Notes: a model not told the origin generated them from the sequence alone. A DNA stretch of 64,000 nt from Betaproteobacteria bacterium (GCA_009781175.1 WQYQ01000004.1:62001-126000), one strand, 5' to 3'; positions 8,137-18,332 are shown, counted from the stretch's first letter. A program made the numbers and translations.

Positions 8137-8769
8137 TCAGCTCTTGCGGCCCGTCATTTCGCGATACCACGCGGCATGATGCTGCTTGGCCCAGGCGCGC
8201 GTCACCGTGCCGTACCACATCGCGCGTATCGTGCCTTTCACCCAGATCGCGGCGTACACATGCACCGTAATCAGAGCAATCATCAAGCTCGCGAAAACCG
8301 CATGCAGCAATGAGGCGAAGCGCACGAGGCCGATCGGCAGCAAGGCACTGAAATACTCACGCCAGATCGCCAAACCGGAGACGAACAGCACCAGCACGCA
8401 AACGAGCACCGCCCAGAACAGGGCTTTCTGTCCGCCGTTGTACTTGCCTTGGATCGGCATGTTGTGGTCGTCGCCGTCCATCATCTCCCGCGCGCGCTTG
8501 AGCCATTCCAGATCGGTCGCCGTCATCATGTTCAGACGCCAGAAACGCAGCGCCAGAAGCGTGAAGAACACCGCCATCGCCACACCGATGAGCGGATGCA
8601 GGATACGCGCCCACACGCCGCCGCCGAACAGCATCGCGAGCGGGAAGAAGGCCGGATGGAAGAACGCGAGCCCGGAGAAAGCGAGCAGGATGAAGCACAT
8701 GCCCACGATCCAGTGATTCACGCGCTGGGACGCGGTGTAACGCCGCAGGTCTTGCGGATCGCGGATCAT
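8137..8769 (-). CDS. fdnI: Formate dehydrogenase-N gamma subunit (cytochrome b556)
   Basis: 210 residues with four membrane helices (for example [22 protein letters not shown], and [21 protein letters not shown]). Histidines in helix 1 ([10 protein letters not shown]) and in the last helix ([18 protein letters not shown]) are the expected haem b ligands. It passes electrons from the beta subunit to the quinone pool in the inner membrane. Its start overlaps the end of fdnH by four bases, implying translational coupling. Confidence 0.93.
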   Translation of the reverse strand: MIRDPQDLRRYTASQRVNHWIVGMCFILLAFSGLAFFHPAFFPLAMLFGGGVWARILHPLIGVAMAVFFTLLALRFWRLNMMTATDLEWLKRAREMMDGDDHNMPIQGKYNGGQKALFWAVLVCVLVLFVSGLAIWREYFSALLPIGLVRFASLLHAVFASLMIALITVHVYAAIWVKGTIRAMWYGTVTRAWAKQHHAAWYREMTGRKS

Positions 8770-9656
8770 TGTTCGCCCTCCTTCTCGACCTCACGCTCGG
8801 TTTCCTTCGAAACCTCGTTCGGCCCTTTCATGACGTAATGGAACAGGCTGCCGACCGCGACCGCGCCCATCGCGGCTGTCGCGAGCGGTTTGGCGACACC
8901 TTTCCAGAGGCTGACCATCGGGCTGATGTGCGGGTCTTGCGGCAGGCCGTGATACAGCTCCGGCCTATCGGCATGGCGCAGCACATACATCACATGCGTG
9001 CCGCCGACGCCTTGCGGATCGTAGAGCCCCGCATTCTGGAAGCCGCGCTCCTTGAGGCCGTCGACCCGCACCTGGGCCGAGTCGAGCATATCCTCCTTGG
9101 CCCCGAAGGTGATCGCGCCGGTCGGACAGGCTTTCGCGCAGGCCGGGGCCTGGCCGACCGCGACGCGATCCGAACACAGCGTGCACTTGTACGCCTTGTG
9201 GTCCTTTGCCGAAATGCGCGGAATATTGAAGGGACAGCCCGTGATGCAATAGCCGCAGCCGATGCAGTTTTCTTCGTGGAAATCGACGATTCCGTTGGTG
9301 TACTGCACGATTGCGCCGGGTGACGGACAGGCTTTGAGGCAGCCGGGGTCCGTGCAGTGCATGCAGCCGTCCTTGCGGATCAGCCATTCGAGATTGCCTT
9401 CCTCGTTCTCGTGCTCGGCGAAACGCATCACGGTCCACGACGCCGCCGACAGATCCATCGGATTGTCTAAGACGCCGTGATTGGAGCCGATTTCATCGCG
9501 CAGATCGTTCCACTGCATGCAGGCCACCTGGCACGCCTTGCAGCCGATGCAGATGGAAGTGTCGATGAGCTTGGCGACCTCGACCGCCTTGCGGATCTGA
9601 GGCGAAGGCGTCGTCGTGGCCGAGCGGGCTTTGATATCGAGCGATTGCAGGGCCAT
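8766..9656 (-). CDS. fdnH: Formate dehydrogenase-N beta subunit, four [4Fe-4S] clusters
   Basis: 296 residues. Cysteine clusters follow the FdnH pattern: [43 protein letters not shown] and [22 protein letters not shown] single C-terminal membrane anchor (about residues 250-272, [19 protein letters not shown]) is present as in FdnH. It carries electrons from the molybdenum/tungsten site of FdnG to the membrane cytochrome b. It starts three bases after the fdnG stop and overlaps fdnI. Confidence 0.95.
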   Translation of the reverse strand: MALQSLDIKARSATTTPSPQIRKAVEVAKLIDTSICIGCKACQVACMQWNDLRDEIGSNHGVLDNPMDLSAASWTVMRFAEHENEEGNLEWLIRKDGCMHCTDPGCLKACPSPGAIVQYTNGIVDFHEENCIGCGYCITGCPFNIPRISAKDHKAYKCTLCSDRVAVGQAPACAKACPTGAITFGAKEDMLDSAQVRVDGLKERGFQNAGLYDPQGVGGTHVMYVLRHADRPELYHGLPQDPHISPMVSLWKGVAKPLATAAMGAVAVGSLFHYVMKGPNEVSKETEREVEKEGEQ

Positions 9657-9659
9657 GGC

Positions 9660-12600
9660 TTACCCCTTTACCTTTTCAACATCGACGAGGAAGGACTTGA
9701 ACTCGGGCGTCTGCGTGTTGCTGTCGCCGACAAATGGCGTCAGTGTATTTGCCAGATAGCCGTTCTTCGCGACCCCCTTGAAGCCCCAGTGAATCGGGAT
9801 GCCGACGGTGTGCACCTTCCTGCCCGCCACATCGAGCGCCTTGATGCGCTTCGTCACCACCGCCACCGCGATGATATGGCCGCGGTTGCTGCGCACCTTG
9901 ACGCGGTCGCCGGCGGCGATGCCCTTTTCCTGCGCAAGCTCCGCGCCGATTTCGACGAACTGCTCGGGCTGAATGATCGCGCTCGTCAGCACATGCTTCG
10001 TCCAATAGTGGAAGTGCTCGGTCAAGCGGTAAGTGGTTGCCGCGTAAGGGAACTCCTTCGGTGTGCCGAAAGCCTCCATGTCGCCCTTGAACACGCGCGC
10101 GGCCGGATTCGACTTCGCCTGCGGGTTCTGCGGATGGAACGGGTTGGCGTCGAGCGGCGATTCGAACGGCTCGTAGTGTTCCGGGAACGGACCTTCGTTC
10201 AGCCCTCCGCGCGCGAAGAAGCGCGCCACGCCTTCCGGGTTCATGATGAAGGGGCCGACATTCTCCGCGGGCGCTGCGTCAGGCCGCATGTCCGGCACAT
10301 CCGCGCCGCCCCAGCTCTTGCCGTTCCAGAATACAAGCCTGCGCTCCGGGTCCCAGGGTTTGCCGGACGGATCGGACGAAGCGCGGTTGTAGAGAATGCG
10401 CCGGTTCGCCGGCCAGGCCCAAGCCCAGCCCGGTGCGATGCCCAGGCCATAGGGGTCGGCGTTGTCGCGCCGCGCCATCTGGTTTCCGGCCTGCGTCCAC
10501 GCGCCGGAGAAAATCCAGCAGCCGCTCGCGGTCGATCCGTCATCGCGCAATTGCGCGAAACCCGCAAGCTGCTCGCCGGCTTTGACGAGCGTCTTGGTCG
10601 GATCTTTCGGATCGGCCAGGTCGCTCAGCGCGCAGCCCGAGTATTCCTTCGCAAGCTCCTCGGACGAGGGGTTGGCGGGAATCCTGTGCTTCCAGGTCAG
10701 CTTGAGGATCGGGTCGGGGAATGCGCCGCCGTCTTTGGCGTACATCGCGCGCAGCCGCAGGAACAGCCCCGCCATGATCTCGCCGTCGCCAAGCGCCTCG
10801 CCCGGCGGCTCCGCGCCTTTCCAGTGCCATTGCAGCCAGCGGCCGGAGTTGGCGATTGAACCGTCCTCCTCGGCGAAGCAGGTCGAGGGCAGGCGGAACA
10901 CCGTGGTCTGAATCGCGGCCGGGTCAACATCGTTGTGTGGGCCGAAGTTTTGCCAGAACTCGGAGGTTTCGGTCGCAAGCGGATCGATGACCACGAGGTA
11001 CTTGAGCTTGGCGAGCGCGCCGCCGATCTTGGCCTTGTTCGGGAACGAAGCCAGAGGGTTGAAGCCCTGGCAAACGTAGCCGTTCACCTTGCCCTGGCCC
11101 ATGTCCTCGAACACCTGCAGCACATCGTGCAGTTTGTCGATCTTCGGCAGCCAGTCGTAGCAGAAGTTGTTTTCCTTGGTCGCCGCGTCGCCGTACCAAG
11201 CTTTCATCAGGCTGACGTGGAACTTCGGATAGTTCTGCCAATACGACATTTGATTCGGCCGCAGCGGCTTCTGCGTGCGCGCGGCCAGATAGGCCGCGTA
11301 GTCCTGTTCCTTGTCGCCCGGCAGGGTGAGGTAGCCCGGCAGCGTGTTCGAGAGCAGGCCCAGATCGGTCAAGCCTTGGATGTTCGAATGCCCGCGCAGC
11401 GCGTTCACCCCGCCGCCGGCCACGCCGATATTGCCAAGCAGGAGCTGCACCATCGCGCCGGTGCGGATCATCTGCGCGCCGACCGAATGCTGCGTCCAGC
11501 CGAGCGCGTACATCACCGTCATCGTGCGGTCCGGCGTCGAACAGCCCGCGATCATTTCGCACACCTTGAGGAACTTGTCTTTCGGCGTGCCGCAGACCGT
11601 CTCGACCATCTCCGGCGTATAGCGCGCGTAATGCGCTTTGAGCAACTGATAGACGCAGCGCGGGTTCTGCAATGTCGGATCGGTTTTGACGAAGCCGTCC
11701 GCGCCAAGTTGATAGTCCCAGCTCGATTTGTCATAGCTGCGCTTCTCGGGGTTATAGCCGGAGAAGATACCGTCAGCAAACTGGAATTCGTCCTTCACGA
11801 GGAAGCTGAAGTCGGTATACGCCTTCACATACTCATGCTGGATCTTGTCGTGCGTGAGCAGATAGTTAATCACGCCGCCGAGAAAGGCGATGTCGCTCCC
11901 GGTGCGGATCGGCGCGTAGTAATCGGCCACTGACGCCGAGCGCGTAAAGCGCGGGTCGACGACGACCAGCTTCGCCTTGCGCTGCGCCTTGGCTTCGATC
12001 ACCCACTTGAAACCGCAGGGGTGCGCCTCGGCCGCATTGCCGCCCATAATCAGGATGAGGTCCGCGTTCTTGATGTCTTCCCAATGCTGCGTCATCGCGC
12101 CGCGGCCAAACGTCGGGGCAAGACTTGCCACCGTCGGGCCGTGTCAGACACGCGCTTGGTTATCGAATGCGGTCATCCCCAGCGCGCGCACGACTTTATG
12201 CGTCACGTAGCCGGATTCGTTCGAAGAAGCCGAAGCCGCCAAAAAGCCTGTCGTCAGCCAACGGTTGACCGTGAGCCCGTCGTCCGTCTTGGCGATGAAG
12301 TTCGCGTCGCGGTCGTCCTTCATCAGCTTGGTGATGCGGTCGAACGCCTCGTCCCAGCCGATGCGCTTCCATTCCTTGCCGCCCGGCTCGCGCACCTCGG
12401 GATGCGTCAGGCGGTTCGGGCTATGCACGAAATCGAGCAGGCCCGCTCCCTTCGGACACAAGGTTCCGCGATTGACCGGATGATCCGGGTCGCCTTCGAT
12501 GTGAATGATGCGCGAGCGCACATTCTTCGACCTATCGCCAAGGCTGTACATCAGGATGCCGCAGCCGACCGAGCAATACGGACAGGTATTGCGCGTTTCG

Positions 12601-12731
12601 GTGCTGCGGGTGAGTTTAAAATGGCGCGTTTCGGCCAAGGCCTCGCCCGGAGAAAAGCCCATCAGGGCCAGGCTGCTGCCAGCGACCCCATTGGCGCATA
12701 CCCTGAAAAACCGTCGTCTAGTGACTTGCAT
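9660..12731 (-). CDS. fdnG: Formate dehydrogenase-N alpha subunit, selenocysteine-containing
   Basis: Two open frames (12144-12731 and 9660-12131) are one gene read through an in-frame UGA at 12144-12146, giving about 1023 residues, the length of E. coli FdnG. The context is NQARV-U-HGPTVASLAPTFGRGAM, where Sec is the known Mo/W ligand. The N-terminus has a Tat signal (TRRRFFRVC) and the [4Fe-4S] motif CPYCSVGCGILMYS...CPKG; the rest carries the bis-MGD oxidoreductase fold. The enzyme oxidises formate at the periplasmic face and feeds fdnH/fdnI. It is the first gene of the operon. Expression requires SelA, SelB, SelC and SelD, none of which are in the window. Confidence 0.95.
12115..12146 (-). 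promoter_or_regulatory. UGA selenocysteine codon and bacterial SECIS hairpin of fdnG
   Basis: Starting from the UGA (12146 down to 12144), a hairpin GG-U-GGCA-AGUCU-UGCC-CC occupies 12132 to 12115. Counting the U of UGA as 1, the bulged U is at position 17 and the loop G and U at 23 and 24, exactly where SelB contacts lie in E. coli fdhF and fdnG. This makes recoding rather than a nonsense mutation the best reading. Confidence 0.93.
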
Positions 12732-12759
12732 GGCACCCTCATCGTTATTGTCTAACTCT

Positions 12760-12804
12760 GTGAGACCTCTTCGACCAGAAGCTTGGGGCTTCCTTGCTAC
12801 GAAT
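12760..12804 (-). repeat. Decayed terminal segment of the IS605-like hairpin element, copy C, in the fdn leader
   Basis: On the minus strand the sequence attcgtagcaaggaagcccc, then aagcttctgg and ggtctcac, aligns with the 3' end of copies A and B (attcgtggcgaggaagcccc...gggg-tgactcac), but the right arm of the hairpin is degraded. It ends 29 bases upstream of the fdnG start codon. The 12732-12905 gap contains nothing else recognisable; no clear sigma-70 promoter was found. Confidence 0.4.
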
Positions 12805-12905
12805 GCACAAGACTTCCTACAACCTACGTTTCAGTTTGGTTTGTGTTCTGCCCTAAAGCAACAGCGACCCTACGAGATTCAGCGCAACACTCATGCGCCG
12901 GCCGA

Positions 12906-14039
12906 TTAAATAATGTCCAGATTCTGAATCCCCGCCGAAAGATCCTTATCCGCATGCTTACTGTTGAGTTTGATCTGCAAGCGCAGATCGTTAATCGAAT
13001 CGGCGTTGCGCAGCGCATCTTCGTAGCCGACCTGTCCCGCCTCGTAAAGATCGAACAAGGACTGATCGAAGGTCTGCATGCCGAGTTCGCGCGAACGCTT
13101 CATGACGTCCTTGATCTCGGCGATCTCGCCCTTGAAGATCAAATCGGAAATAAACGGCGAATTGAGCAGCACCTCAACCGCCGGAACGCGTCCTTTACGG
13201 TCCTTCAATGGCAGCAAGCGCTGCGAAACCATGCCGCGCAGATTCAGAGAAAGATCCATCAGGAGCTGCTGTTTGCGGTCCTCGGGGAAGAAGTTGATGA
13301 TCCGGTCGATCGCCTGGTTCGCACTGTTCGCGTGCAGCGTAGCGAGGCACAAATGGCCGGTTTCGGCAAACGCGACCGCGTAGTCCATCGTGTCACGGTC
13401 ACGAATCTCGCCCATCAGAATCACATCGGGCGCCTGGCGCAAGGTGTTCTTCAGGCCGGCCTCCCAAGAGTCGGTATCGAGCCCGACCTCGCGTTGTGTA
13501 ATCACGCAATTCTTATGCGCATGCACATATTCGATCGGGTCTTCGAGCGTGATGATGTGGCCGTAACTGTTTTCGTTACGGTAGTCGACGAGCGCGGCGA
13601 GCGAGGTCGTTTTACCCGTGCCGGTGCCGCCAACGAAGATCACTAAACCGCGCTTGGACATCGCGATTTCCTTGAGCACCGACGGCATACCCAGCTCATC
13701 GAGCGTCGGGATCTTCTGCGCAATCGTCCGGCACACCATGCCGATACGGCCTTGCTGAACGAAGGCATTGGTACGGAAACGTCCGATGCCGGCCGGCGAG
13801 ATCGCGAAGTTACATTCCTTCGTGGCCTCGAACTCCGCCGCCTGGCGATCGTTCATCACCGCGCGCACGAGTTCCGCGGTGTGCTGCGGCGTCAGCACCT
13901 GGTTGGACTGCGGCATGATCTTGCCGTCGACCTTGATCGCGGGCGGAAAACCCGCCGTGATAAAAAGGTCCGAACCGCGCTTTGAAAGCATCAAGCGCAG
14001 CAGATCGTGCATGAATTTCAGTGCCTGATCGCGTTCCAT
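12906..14039 (-). CDS. pilU: Type IV pilus retraction ATPase, PilU
   Basis: 377 residues. PilT/PilU family with Walker A GGTGTGKTTS, Walker B ILMGEIRDRDTMDYA and His box ATLHANSANQAIDRIINFFPED. The N-terminus MERDQALKFMHDLLRLMLSKRGSDLF and the longer C-terminus match PilU rather than PilT. PilU assists PilT in hexameric, ATP-driven pilus retraction at the inner membrane. It follows pilT by 29 bases on the same strand, a common arrangement in beta- and gammaproteobacteria. Confidence 0.95.
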   Translation of the reverse strand: MERDQALKFMHDLLRLMLSKRGSDLFITAGFPPAIKVDGKIMPQSNQVLTPQHTAELVRAVMNDRQAAEFEATKECNFAISPAGIGRFRTNAFVQQGRIGMVCRTIAQKIPTLDELGMPSVLKEIAMSKRGLVIFVGGTGTGKTTSLAALVDYRNENSYGHIITLEDPIEYVHAHKNCVITQREVGLDTDSWEAGLKNTLRQAPDVILMGEIRDRDTMDYAVAFAETGHLCLATLHANSANQAIDRIINFFPEDRKQQLLMDLSLNLRGMVSQRLLPLKDRKGRVPAVEVLLNSPFISDLIFKGEIAEIKDVMKRSRELGMQTFDQSLFDLYEAGQVGYEDALRNADSINDLRLQIKLNSKHADKDLSAGIQNLDII

Positions 14040-14068
14040 CTCAACCTGTCCTACCTGATTAGCGGCGT

Positions 14069-15112
14069 TCAGCCGGGGAAATTATCTTTATTGGCTGCGC
14101 GCAGACGCGCTTCCGCCACGCTGACGACATTGCGTTTGACCAACTCTTGCAGACATTGGTCAAGCGTCTGCATCCCAACGTTCTGGCCGGTCTGGATCGC
14201 CGAATACATCTGCGCGATCTTGTTCTCGCGGATCAGGTTCCGGATCGCCGGCGTACCGATCATGATTTCGTGCGCGGCCACGCGGCCGGTCGCATCCTTC
14301 TTCTTCAGCAGCGTCTGCGAGATCACCGCGCGCAAGGATTCGGACAGCATCGAGCGCACCATCTCTTTTTCCTGCGCCGGGAAAACGTCAACGATACGGT
14401 CGATGGTTTTCGCCGCCGACGACGTGTGCAGCGTGCCGAACACCAGGTGGCCGGTTTCGGCCGCCGTCAGCGCCAAGCGGATCGTTTCCAGATCGCGCAA
14501 TTCGCCGACGAGAATCACATCCGGATCTTCACGCAGCGCCGAACGCAGCGCGTTGTTGAACGAATGCGTATCGCGCGAAACCTCGCGCTGGTTCAACAGG
14601 CAGCGCTTGCTCTCATGCACGAATTCGATCGGATCCTCGATCGTGAGAATGTGGCCGTATTCGTTTTCGTTGACATAGTCGATCATCGCGGCGAGCGTCG
14701 TCGACTTGCCCGAGCCCGTCGGCCCGGTCACCAGCACGATACCGCGCGGCTGCTCCGAGATTTCCTTGAAGATTTTCGGGCACTCAAGCTCTTCGAGCGT
14801 CAGCACCTTGGACGGAATCGTCCGGAACACCGCCGCCGCGCCACGGTCCTGGTTGAAGGCATTGACGCGGAAACGCGCGAGGTTCGGCACGTTGAACGAA
14901 AAGTCGCTCTCCAGATTCTCTTCATACGACTTGCGCTGAGAGTCGTTCATGATGTCGTACACCATCGCATGAACGTCTTTATGTTCGAGCGGCGGCAGAT
15001 TGATCCGCCGGACGTCGCCGTTCACACGAATCATCGGCGGCAAGCCGGCGGAAAGGTGCAAATCGGAAGCCTTATTCTTGACCGCGAAGGCCAGCAGTTC
15101 GGTGATGTCCAT
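14069..15112 (-). CDS. pilT: Type IV pilus retraction ATPase, PilT
   Basis: 347 residues, typical for PilT. An N-terminal PAS-like domain (MDITELLAFAVKNKASDLHLSAGLPP) is followed by the RecA-like ATPase with Walker A GPTGSGKST, the Asp box, Walker B ILVGELRDLETIRLA and the His box GTLHTSSAAKTIDRIVDVFP. It drives pilus retraction for twitching motility and DNA uptake. It is the promoter-proximal gene of pilT-pilU and is divergent from yggS, the usual proteobacterial arrangement. Confidence 0.96.
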   Translation of the reverse strand: MDITELLAFAVKNKASDLHLSAGLPPMIRVNGDVRRINLPPLEHKDVHAMVYDIMNDSQRKSYEENLESDFSFNVPNLARFRVNAFNQDRGAAAVFRTIPSKVLTLEELECPKIFKEISEQPRGIVLVTGPTGSGKSTTLAAMIDYVNENEYGHILTIEDPIEFVHESKRCLLNQREVSRDTHSFNNALRSALREDPDVILVGELRDLETIRLALTAAETGHLVFGTLHTSSAAKTIDRIVDVFPAQEKEMVRSMLSESLRAVISQTLLKKKDATGRVAAHEIMIGTPAIRNLIRENKIAQMYSAIQTGQNVGMQTLDQCLQELVKRNVVSVAEARLRAANKDNFPG

Positions 15113-15163
15113 GGCGTGATCCGAAAATGAAGAGTGCCGCGCTAAGCAGTTCGAGACGCACTG

Positions 15164-15171
15164 ATATACTG
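15164..15171 (+). promoter_or_regulatory. Possible -10 element for yggS-proC
   Basis: gatatact in the pilT-yggS divergent gap contains tatact with an upstream TG (extended -10 form), 35 bases before the yggS ATG. No strong -35 box lies at the usual distance, so this is a tentative promoter call. Confidence 0.3.
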
Positions 15172-15205
15172 CGTCTGCCCGGTCGCATTGAGTCCAAACG
15201 ATTAT

Positions 15206-15928
15206 ATGTCAGCCCTGTCCGCCAATCTGCAAGCGGTTCGCGAACGAATCGCCCGCGCCTGCGAATCCGTCGGACGCTGCGCAACAGATGTTGCTTTGCT
15301 TGCCGTAAGCAAGACTTTTCCCGCCGAATCCGTGCGCGATGCGCATGCCGCGGGCCAGCGCGCTTTCGGCGAGAATTACGTCCAGGAAGGCTGCGAGAAA
15401 GTTTCGGCTCTGGCCGACCTCGGGCTGGAATGGCATTTCATCGGCCCGCTACAAAGCAACAAGACGCGCCTGCTCGCGCAGCATTTCGCTTGGGTACATT
15501 CGATCGAGCGGATAAAAATCGCCGAACGCTTATCCGAACAACGGCCGCCCGAACACGCGGCGCTGCAAGTGTGCATCCAGGTCAATGTCAGCGGCGAAGC
15601 CTCGAAATCCGGCGTTGCCGTAGAAGAAGTCGAAGCGCTCGCGCTCGCCGTCGCCAAACTGCCGCGCCTGCGGCTGCGCGGCCTGATGGCGATCCCGGAG
15701 CCGACGCAGGACCACGCCAAACTCGCGGCGCGCTTCCGCTTGCTGCGGGAACTGCGCGACGGACTCAATCTGCGCCACGGCCTGCAACTCGACACGCTGT
15801 CGATGGGCATGTCGGACGACCTCGAGATTGCCATCGAGGAAGGCGCGACGATTGTACGTGTCGGCACGGCGATTTTCGGCGCGCGGACCAAAGCGCAGCC
15901 TCCCGGCCCAGCGCCGCTCCACCAATAA
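15206..15928 (+). CDS. yggS: PLP homeostasis protein, YggS/PLPBP family
   Basis: 240 residues from ATG 15206 (MSALSANLQAVRERIARA); an upstream TTG at 15188 adds only six residues and is not needed. The PLP lysine lies in LLAVSKTFP; EWHFIGPLQSNKTR, RGLMAIPEP and LSMGMSDDLEIAIEEGATIVRVGTAIFG are family hallmarks. It binds pyridoxal phosphate without known catalysis and buffers vitamin B6 and amino/keto acid pools. It is immediately followed by proC, its near-universal neighbour. Confidence 0.95.
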   Translation: MSALSANLQAVRERIARACESVGRCATDVALLAVSKTFPAESVRDAHAAGQRAFGENYVQEGCEKVSALADLGLEWHFIGPLQSNKTRLLAQHFAWVHSIERIKIAERLSEQRPPEHAALQVCIQVNVSGEASKSGVAVEEVEALALAVAKLPRLRLRGLMAIPEPTQDHAKLAARFRLLRELRDGLNLRHGLQLDTLSMGMSDDLEIAIEEGATIVRVGTAIFGARTKAQPPGPAPLHQ

Positions 15929-15944
15929 CAAACAGGACGAAGCG

Positions 15945-16757
15945 ATGAAAATTACTTTTGTGGGTGGCGGCAACATGGCGAACGCCTTGATCGGCGGCTT
16001 GCTCAAACAGGGTTTTTCCGCTGCCAATCTGCTCGCGATCGATCCTTACGCCGAAGCGCGCGACAAACTGCGCGCCCAATTCGGCGTGCGCACCGGCGAA
16101 ACATTGGACTCAGGCGCGCTCGACTGCGATGTGCTCGTGCTCGCCGTCAAGCCGCAGCAAATGCGCGCCGCGCTTACGCCGCTCGCGGATAAGCTCTCGC
16201 GCCAGCTTGTCGTCAGCATTGCCGCGGGGCTGCGCATTGCCAACCTGGCGCGCTGGCTCGGCGGCTACGCGCGTATCGTGCGGGCGATGCCGAATACGCC
16301 CGCGCTGATCGGCCGTGGCGTAACCGGCCTGGTGGCCGATCCGAGCGTAGACGCCACCGAGCGCCACGCCGCCTCCGCCATCCTGGGCGCGGTCGGCAGC
16401 GTCGCCTGGCTCGAAGACGAAACCAAAATGGATGCGGTCACGGCCCTCTCGGGCAGCGGCCCGGCTTATGTGTTCTACTTCATCGAAGCGCTTGTGGATG
16501 CGGGCATCGAACTCGGGCTGGCGCCGGATGCCGCGCGCCGGCTCACGCTCGATACGATTCTGGGCGCGGCGCAACTCGCGGCCGACAGTGTGGACTCCGT
16601 GGTGACGCTGCGCGAACGGGTCACATCGAAAGGCGGCACGACCGCCGCCGCGCTGGCGGTCATGGAAACGCAAAATTTCAAGGCGCTGATTGCCGACGCG
16701 TTAAAGGCCGCCGCGGCGCGCGGACGCGAAATCGGCGACGAGCTTGGACACGATTAA
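15945..16757 (+). CDS. proC: Pyrroline-5-carboxylate reductase
   Basis: 270 residues from ATG 15945 after a GGACGA ribosome site. N-terminal Rossmann fold with MKITFVGGGNMANALIGGL; the C-terminal dimer domain contains TALSGSGPAYVFYFIEAL and the conserved VTSKGGTTAAAL. It catalyses the last step of proline synthesis using NAD(P)H. It sits 16 bases after yggS, so co-transcription is likely. Confidence 0.96.
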   Translation: MKITFVGGGNMANALIGGLLKQGFSAANLLAIDPYAEARDKLRAQFGVRTGETLDSGALDCDVLVLAVKPQQMRAALTPLADKLSRQLVVSIAAGLRIANLARWLGGYARIVRAMPNTPALIGRGVTGLVADPSVDATERHAASAILGAVGSVAWLEDETKMDAVTALSGSGPAYVFYFIEALVDAGIELGLAPDAARRLTLDTILGAAQLAADSVDSVVTLRERVTSKGGTTAAALAVMETQNFKALIADALKAAAARGREIGDELGHD

Positions 16758-16789
16758 GAACCTGTCGCGTAAGATTACGAGCAGGTTCT
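16757..16789. repeat. AGAACCTG / CAGGTTCT inverted repeat after proC
   Basis: Eight-base perfect arms (16757-16764 and 16782-16789) enclose a 17-base loop directly at the proC stop and are followed by aaaa. Related AACCTGTTC-type sequences occur at several other intergenic sites in the window (27508, 32702, 51426-51485), so it belongs to a dispersed repeat class. Confidence 0.5.
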
Positions 16790-16816
16790 AAAAGTACGAA
16801 AACGGAGAACAAGGGC

Positions 16817-17389
16817 ATGCTTGGTGGCCTGGTAACACTGATTCTGGAAGCGGTCGCGAGCTTCCTGACCCTATTGCTGTTGACGCGCGGCCTGATGCGC
16901 TGGCTGAGGATTTCCTTCATCAACCCACTTGGCCAATTCGTCCTCGCCACGACGGACTGGATCGTCCGTCCGGCCCAGAAAATCCTCCCCGCGAGCGTCG
17001 GCCTCGACCTCAGCTGCTGGATTTCGGCCTGGCTGATCCAAGCCATCGTCGTGGTCATTGGCGCCTTTTTCGGCTCGGGCTTCCAGAACCCCGCCGCGTT
17101 ATTGATTGTTGCCGCCGTAATCGGCATTTTCGAAGTCATGCGCAATCTGCTGCATCTAATCATGATCGTCGTCATCGTCGCCGCGGTGCTCTCATGGGTC
17201 AATCCGCGCGCACCGATTGCGCCAATGGTCAATGCACTCGCCCGCCCGTTCCTCGCGCCGCTCTCGCGCCGCATTCCGCCGATCGGCGGCATCGACCTCT
17301 CGCCGCTCGTGCTGTTATTGATTCTGCAAGCGCTGCTTTTCGTCCTGGCGGGCACGCGTAACCATCTGCTCGCTCTACTGCTTACGTGA
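16817..17389 (+). CDS. YggT family integral membrane protein
   Basis: 190 residues with two YGGT domains, each with two membrane helices (LILEAVASFLTLLLLTRGLMR and LIMIVVIVAAVLSWVNPRAPI). The second half has NPRAPIAPMVNALARPFLAPLSRRIPPIGGIDLSPL, the family signature. The role is not firmly known; homologues are implicated in osmotic shock tolerance and cofactor assembly. The stop overlaps the GTG of the next gene by four bases. Confidence 0.9.
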   Translation: MLGGLVTLILEAVASFLTLLLLTRGLMRWLRISFINPLGQFVLATTDWIVRPAQKILPASVGLDLSCWISAWLIQAIVVVIGAFFGSGFQNPAALLIVAAVIGIFEVMRNLLHLIMIVVIVAAVLSWVNPRAPIAPMVNALARPFLAPLSRRIPPIGGIDLSPLVLLLILQALLFVLAGTRNHLLALLLT

Positions 17390-17691
17390 GCTGGCTGCAA
17401 ACGCTCGCCAATGGCAGCCTCATTCTGAATCTGCATATTCAGCCGGGCGCCAAACGCAGCGAGCTAGTCGGCCTGCACGGCGATGCGTTGAAAATCCGCC
17501 TCGCCGCGCCGCCCGTCGAAGGCAAAGCCAACGCAGCGCTGATCTCCTTCCTGGCCGATCTGCTCGACGTTCCCAAAACCGCCGTCAGCCTTGAAGCGGG
17601 CGCCAGTTCGCGCCGCAAACGCGTGCGGGTCGACGGCGCCAACGCACAAGCAGTGGATGCATTACGCGCGCAGGCGGAACAGGCTCCGTAA
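17386..17691 (+). CDS. DUF167 (YggU) family protein
   Basis: 101 residues starting with GTG at 17386, overlapping yggT by four bases. The DUF167 core is visible: LHIQPGAKRSELVGLHGDALKIRLAAPPVEGKANAAL. This small alpha/beta protein family is broadly conserved beside yggT, proC and yggS but has no established biochemical role. Translational coupling to yggT is suggested by the overlap. Confidence 0.9.
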   Translation: MSWLQTLANGSLILNLHIQPGAKRSELVGLHGDALKIRLAAPPVEGKANAALISFLADLLDVPKTAVSLEAGASSRRKRVRVDGANAQAVDALRAQAEQAP

Positions 17692-17741
17692 CGCGGACAT
17701 ACAATAACGGTTTCTTCTTCCCGTAGCCGCGGACAGCGCAG

Positions 17742-18332
17742 ATGAGCCTCATCGTTGACAACCCCTTCACCGTTTTCAAAGCCTGGCTGCAAGAAGCCAT
17801 CGAAAAAGAACCGAACGACCCGAATGCGGTGGCGCTTGCCACGGTTGGCCAAGACGGCATGCCCTCGCTGCGCATGGTCCTGCTCAAGGGCTTCGACGAG
17901 CACGGTTTCGTTTTCTACACCAACCTGAACAGCCAAAAAGGCCGCGAACTTACCGCAAATGGAAAAGCTGCCCTGTGCTTTCATTGGAAGAGCCTGCAGC
18001 GCCAAGTCCGCATTCAAGGCCATGTGAGCCTCGTCGGCGATGACGAGGCCGACGCTTACTTCAAAAGCCGCGCACGCGATTCGCGCATCGGTGCCTGGGC
18101 CTCGCGCCAGTCGGAACCGATGGAGGGGCGTTGGGAACTCGAAAAACGCGTCGCGAGCTATGCGCTCAAATTCGGCATCGGAGAAATCCCGCGCCCCGAT
18201 TTTTGGGGCGGTTTCCGTGTCGCGCCGGAGCGCATCGAATTCTGGAAGGCGCATCCGTTCCGTTTGCATGAACGCCTGGTGCTCACACGGGATGCCGACG
18301 GCGGATGGAAGCGCGAGGTGCTTTATCCTTAA
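17742..18332 (+). CDS. pdxH: Pyridoxamine/pyridoxine 5'-phosphate oxidase
   Basis: 196 residues, slightly short at the N-terminus compared with E. coli PdxH. FMN-binding split-barrel motifs are present: [54 protein letters not shown] and [17 protein letters not shown]. The C-terminus [20 protein letters not shown] ends the FMN/PLP site. It makes the active cofactor pyridoxal 5'-phosphate. It lies 50 bases after DUF167; vitamin B6 links it to yggS upstream. Confidence 0.95.
   Translation: MSLIVDNPFTVFKAWLQEAIEKEPNDPNAVALATVGQDGMPSLRMVLLKGFDEHGFVFYTNLNSQKGRELTANGKAALCFHWKSLQRQVRIQGHVSLVGDDEADAYFKSRARDSRIGAWASRQSEPMEGRWELEKRVASYALKFGIGEIPRPDFWGGFRVAPERIEFWKAHPFRLHERLVLTRDADGGWKREVLYP

Noticed and set aside
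12132-12146. fdnG as a pseudogene split by a stop codon
   Set aside because: The stop is UGA at the exact Sec position with a matching SECIS hairpin, and both halves are fully conserved.
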